From: an uncultured Eubacteriales bacterium
Lineage (GTDB): Bacteria; Bacillota; Clostridia; Oscillospirales; Butyricicoccaceae
Assembly (NCBI GenBank): GCA_905199135.1
Contig: CAJKFC010000033.1
Span: forward strand, 1-17,325
Direction of reading: 5' to 3'
DNA: 17,325 nt
Made by a program: the position numbers and the translations under genes. The notes below the pieces were generated by a model. It saw only the letters and a list, made by a program, of their open reading frames with translations. It ran no database searches and had not been told where the DNA came from. This document shows positions 14,578-17,325 of this stretch, in pieces (within the stretch, counting starts at the first letter, position 1; each line of letters begins with the position of its first letter).

Positions 14578-14713
14578 ATAAATACAAATATCCTCTTTTA
14601 TATTAGTGCAAATTCGCTTTTTTAATAATTTATATCTTTACAATATAGTAAAATATACCATATATGAGAAGGAAAATGAACACTTCAGAAAAATATTAAA
14701 AGGAGGAAAAACA

Positions 14714-15352
14714 ATGAAAAACAAGTCAATTAAATGGCTTTTATTTGTGCCGATTCTTTTTTTGTTATTTGTACTTATTCTGCCGGAATACCAAAGAAGT
14801 TTTTTTCTCAAAAGCATTTGTTTTTCTCTCGGCTTGGTTTTACTTACAGCAGGAACAATTTTTTATTTGATAAAAAAACAATCCGGCAATCTTTTTAAAA
14901 ACATTATTATATTGGCAGCATATGTAATTGTTTTTATATTTCAGTTTCAATCTACAACCCTTGATGCTTTCATCCCTGCCGGCCGCAATATCTGTGCAAT
15001 AGAATTTTCATCCTGGGATTCTCCGCAAACACTGATTTGGGATTTGAGCAGCAATACCGTTACAAATCTTTACAGCGGCGACAGCTTTACAGTTGAAAAT
15101 AACGATAAAACTTTGGATCGGATGAAATCTGTTGTCCTGCGAAATTACTGGCTGCCCGGCAATATGAAAAAAGATATCGTATTTGACTTGGCTGTAATAT
15201 TGGATGATAATAGTCGAATCTCTGTTTACAGAGAGAGTAACGGTGTAGCAATATATTCGCGAACCGACGGCGATTTGTCTATCAGCCATTGGATGGTCTT
15301 TGATGATATCTCATCTGTGTTCCCGGAGGATATCCTTTCGGTACTTGAATAG
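14714..15352 (+). CDS. Orphan membrane protein, three helices plus external domain
   Basis: 212 residues from the ATG at 14714, which has AGGAGG 7 bases upstream. The frame stays open for 36 codons further upstream, but that part has no ribosome site and would hide the membrane start. Three hydrophobic helices (about 8-24, 32-53, 62-79) are followed by a soluble domain of about 130 residues without cysteine, rich in beta-prone stretches (ICAIEFSSW, IVFDLAVILDDNSRISVYRES). I do not recognise a family. With a short N-terminal tail inside, the domain after the third helix would be outside the cell. It is AT-rich: two 60-base lines counted gave 30 and 42 % GC, against 57 % in one line of the peptidase. 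It is the only plus-strand gene in this part and is flanked by direct copies of the hairpin repeat. Confidence 0.8.
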   Translation: MKNKSIKWLLFVPILFLLFVLILPEYQRSFFLKSICFSLGLVLLTAGTIFYLIKKQSGNLFKNIIILAAYVIVFIFQFQSTTLDAFIPAGRNICAIEFSSWDSPQTLIWDLSSNTVTNLYSGDSFTVENNDKTLDRMKSVVLRNYWLPGNMKKDIVFDLAVILDDNSRISVYRESNGVAIYSRTDGDLSISHWMVFDDISSVFPEDILSVLE

Positions 15353-15389
15353 TATATTTCGGAGTTCAAAATCATGTCCATTCCTCCGC

Positions 15390-15438
15390 TTTTTCTATAT
15401 TTACGCAAAAACAGAGAGACAAAAGTCTCTCTGTTTTT
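15390..15438. terminator. Bidirectional terminator between convergent genes; copy 3 of the hairpin repeat
   Basis: A 14-base-pair stem (AAAAACAGAGAGAC 15407-15420 with GTCTCTCTGTTTTT 15425-15438), loop AAAA. It gives TTTTTCTTTT on the plus strand and five T on the minus strand, so it can end both the orphan membrane gene and the minus-strand pair. Confidence 0.88.
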
Positions 15439-15449
15439 CTTTTAATTCA

Positions 15450-15998
15450 TTATAGGGGGTCGTCATAAGGGAAAAACGGGCTGGTGGATTTTCTCAGTAT
15501 ATCGGCTTTCGGGTCTTTGAGCTCTTCCGCCGTTTTTGTCTCACCGCCTATAATAATCATCAACGGGCCCACATTTTTTCCGATATCGCTGTAATCGTCG
15601 GTGCCCACATAGGTTATGCCGTGAAAATCAAAGGGATAGCCCAAAGCCCTTATCTCCTTTTCCAGCTCGTCGTCGAGATAGGGGTACACACCGACCTCCA
15701 GGTCGGCGCAGGTGAACTCATACCATGTCAGAAGATCGCCTGCTTCATATCCCCATTTTTCGTCTCTCATCGCCTGAAGCTTATACCATTCGTCGGTCGG
15801 CTTGACATATATTATCTGATGCTCGGGGTAGTTTCCCAGCTCCCTTAAGTTCCAGCTCAAGATAAACTCCGAGGTGTGCCAGTAATTGTAGCGGCGGCAG
15901 TCCATCATAAACTTGATCTGACAGCCGAGGAACACAAGACAGACCAAAATACACGGAACCGCCCTCAAAAGGATTTTTCTAATCATGTATTTTTTCAT
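15450..15998 (-). CDS. Small membrane-anchored protein of unknown function
   Basis: 182 residues. A strongly basic N-terminus (MKKYMIRKILLR) and a hydrophobic segment (about 9-25) end in FLGC with Cys26. This is a poor lipobox (Phe at -3), so either a lipoprotein or a single-helix anchor. The rest is external, rich in Tyr, Trp and acidic residues, and ends in SPFFPYDDPL. No family recognised. The ATG has AGGAGG 7 bases upstream. It begins 35 bases after the stop codon of the serine protease on the same strand, so the two form an operon closed by the hairpin at 15390-15438. It may be a substrate, inhibitor or anchor for the protease. Base composition differs from the protease: 62 % GC in one counted line against 32 %. 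Confidence 0.78.
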   Translation of the reverse strand: MKKYMIRKILLRAVPCILVCLVFLGCQIKFMMDCRRYNYWHTSEFILSWNLRELGNYPEHQIIYVKPTDEWYKLQAMRDEKWGYEAGDLLTWYEFTCADLEVGVYPYLDDELEKEIRALGYPFDFHGITYVGTDDYSDIGKNVGPLMIIIGGETKTAEELKDPKADILRKSTSPFFPYDDPL

Positions 15999-16033
15999 AA
16001 AGCCACCTCCTTAGAGTAGATAATCACACCATT

Positions 16034-17325
16034 CTACTGCCCAGCAAAAATACCTTCAGATTCAAGATGAAATGCAGGTACGCAGAGTGCATGGCTTTCT
16101 ACATATAGAGGCACTCTGCCCTGATGTATTCCCACCACAATTGCCTTTCCGTTGCTACCTCTTACATAAACAATACCTCCACTGTCTCCCGGACTTGAAT
16201 TATAGTTTGTCATAATTCTACCAATACCTAAATGCGGTATCTTCTGATTATACCAACTCCAATAGTAAATAGATTCTACCGTCCCGGATGTGTGTCCTGT
16301 CACTGTTCCACTTTTATGAATGGAATCACCTTCAGAAGGAACGGTATATCCTGCATTTAAATCCTGACTGTACGCTGTGTCGTTTTTTATCACAGGGCTG
16401 ACACTAACTCCAAGTGGATACTCAAGAAACACAAAATCTTTAGTTCCTAAAGAATCTATATCGGTTTTATCTCCGTATTGTAAATTCAAGCCGTTAAAAG
16501 TGCAAAAACCGATGGGCATATTATCCATTGTATACGCTCTAATTTGGTTTGCCGGCAATACATTATATGTATGTGCAGCCGTAATTACACCCACCTGCTT
16601 TACTCCGTTTTCATATCGATAGGCAAGATATCCCAGGCTTGCCAAAGCATTGCTACCGCTGGTATTTATCTTCATTCCCTCGCCTACATTCGCAACAATA
16701 TCTTCTTGCAACGATTCAAGAATAACTTCTCCTCCCACCTTAAATTCTATTATGTCGGAATTGGCTTTAAGGCTTTCCAATTCATTTTGCGGGAGCATAG
16801 TTACCTGGCTTTCGGAAATATAGGCGGCAACATCCTCTTCCGATACATACATTTCCGCAGAATTTGTCATCTGCATAATTGCACTAGCTTTAATCTGCGG
16901 CAAATTGTTTGCTCTGCTCACATTTTCAAATGTCTCTCTCATTGCATCGTATATCTCCTGCAAAGAGTATTCCACCGTTTGAAATTCAAGCAAATCTGCA
17001 CCTGTTATATCGTAATATGTCTGCTCTGTTTCTTCGCTTCTCTCGGTAAGCCCTATCACCAAACGGCCGCTGTCCGTATTGAGCCATGCACCTCCATAGC
17101 TATCGGGATATCCCTCTTCTTCAAAACACTCTATTATTGCGGTATTATACATGTTTGCGTTTTCTCTGTTTAATTCCCTTTGAGTCATCGCCGCAGACGG
17201 CTGCGAAACAGCTCCCAAAACAAACAGACACGCCAGCGTTAAGGATATGATGCGCTTTATAGTTTTCTCTTTTCTCTTTACAATTTGTCCAAACTTTTTT
17301 ATAAATAAACCATTGTTTCGCTTCT
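16034..17325 (-). CDS. Secreted S1-family (trypsin-fold) serine protease, 5' end off the window
   Basis: The recognisable protein reaches from a TTG at 17218 to the stop at 16034 (394 residues), but the frame is open to the right edge. The added codons encode KRIISLTLACLFVLGAVSQPSA, a good signal peptide, so the true start probably lies beyond 17325; no ATG or GTG is in frame before the edge. Catalytic residues (TTG numbering) are His216 in ITAAHTYN, Asp261 in GTKDFVF and Ser346 in SPGDSGG. KSGTVTGHTSGTV (302-314) resembles the streptogrisin/alpha-lytic branch, although its paired Cys residues are absent. Residues of about 25-190 precede the catalytic domain and may be a propeptide. It should be secreted and processed. 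The gene is AT-rich (32 % GC in one counted line). The anchored 182-residue protein follows in the same operon. Confidence 0.88.
   Translation of the reverse strand, partial: KRNNGLFIKKFGQIVKRKEKTIKRIISLTLACLFVLGAVSQPSAAMTQRELNRENANMYNTAIIECFEEEGYPDSYGGAWLNTDSGRLVIGLTERSEETEQTYYDITGADLLEFQTVEYSLQEIYDAMRETFENVSRANNLPQIKASAIMQMTNSAEMYVSEEDVAAYISESQVTMLPQNELESLKANSDIIEFKVGGEVILESLQEDIVANVGEGMKINTSGSNALASLGYLAYRYENGVKQVGVITAAHTYNVLPANQIRAYTMDNMPIGFCTFNGLNLQYGDKTDIDSLGTKDFVFLEYPLGVSVSPVIKNDTAYSQDLNAGYTVPSEGDSIHKSGTVTGHTSGTVESIYYWSWYNQKIPHLGIGRIMTNYNSSPGDSGGIVYVRGSNGKAIVVGIHQGRVPLYVESHALCVPAFHLESEGIFAGQ

Larger units (their letters stand above)
14269..14713. other. AT-rich divergent intergenic region
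   Basis: 445 bases without a convincing gene. It holds, from left to right, the ribosome site and promoter of the minus-strand redox gene, an AT-rich piece (14340-14467) with nothing recognisable, copy 2 of the hairpin repeat, an extended -10 promoter for the plus-strand gene, and a leader of about 130 bases. A minus frame at 14300-14497 lacks a ribosome site and covers the promoter, so I do not accept it as a gene. Confidence 0.6.

Noticed and set aside
14606..14713. N-terminal extension of the orphan membrane protein
   Set aside because: The ATG at 14714 has an ideal AGGAGG site and begins a normal membrane N-terminus; the upstream codons have no ribosome site.

Overview
The window looks like a chromosomal piece of an anaerobic Gram-positive bacterium of the class Clostridia, probably a gut Oscillospirales or Lachnospirales-type lineage. 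This is inferred from strong GGAGG ribosome sites, sigma-A-like promoters with 17-base spacers, lipoprotein-type solute binding, C_GCAxxG_C_C redox proteins, a DUF1576 membrane protein, and GTG and TTG starts. I saw no rRNA, tRNA, CRISPR array, transposase or phage gene.

Left part (1-8420), peptide use. A complete minus-strand oligopeptide ABC transporter operon, ordered permease B, permease C, ATPase D, ATPase F, binding protein A, ends in a strong terminator at 51-88. From the same intergenic region a plus-strand operon diverges: a cytoplasmic S9 prolyl-oligopeptidase-type peptidase, then a small nitroreductase. Both directions have good promoters. The layout suggests uptake of peptides followed by their hydrolysis in the cytoplasm.

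Middle (8420-12063). A gene-free stretch of about 400 bases holds a 263-base element bounded by 9-base inverted repeats and packed with hairpins. Two hairpin types occur twice with compensatory base changes. Next come three minus-strand genes (88-residue membrane protein, DUF1576 membrane protein with a clear internal duplication, 116-residue soluble protein) and metK. A second palindrome cluster lies between metK and this group.

Right part (12180-17325). On the minus strand two paralogous C_GCAxxG_C_C redox proteins flank a TDT-family anion transporter, each unit followed by its own hairpin. Then comes an AT-rich accessory segment: an orphan three-helix membrane protein on the plus strand, flanked by direct copies of a roughly 50-base hairpin repeat (a third copy follows the transporter), and a minus-strand pair made of a secreted trypsin-fold serine protease, cut by the right edge, and a small membrane-anchored protein of unknown function. 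Base composition switches sharply between neighbouring genes here, which suggests assembly from different sources.

The observations most worth following are the 8513-8775 palindromic element with internal covariation, the three-copy hairpin repeat that brackets an orphan gene, the protease and anchored-protein pair, and the unstudied DUF1576 operon.
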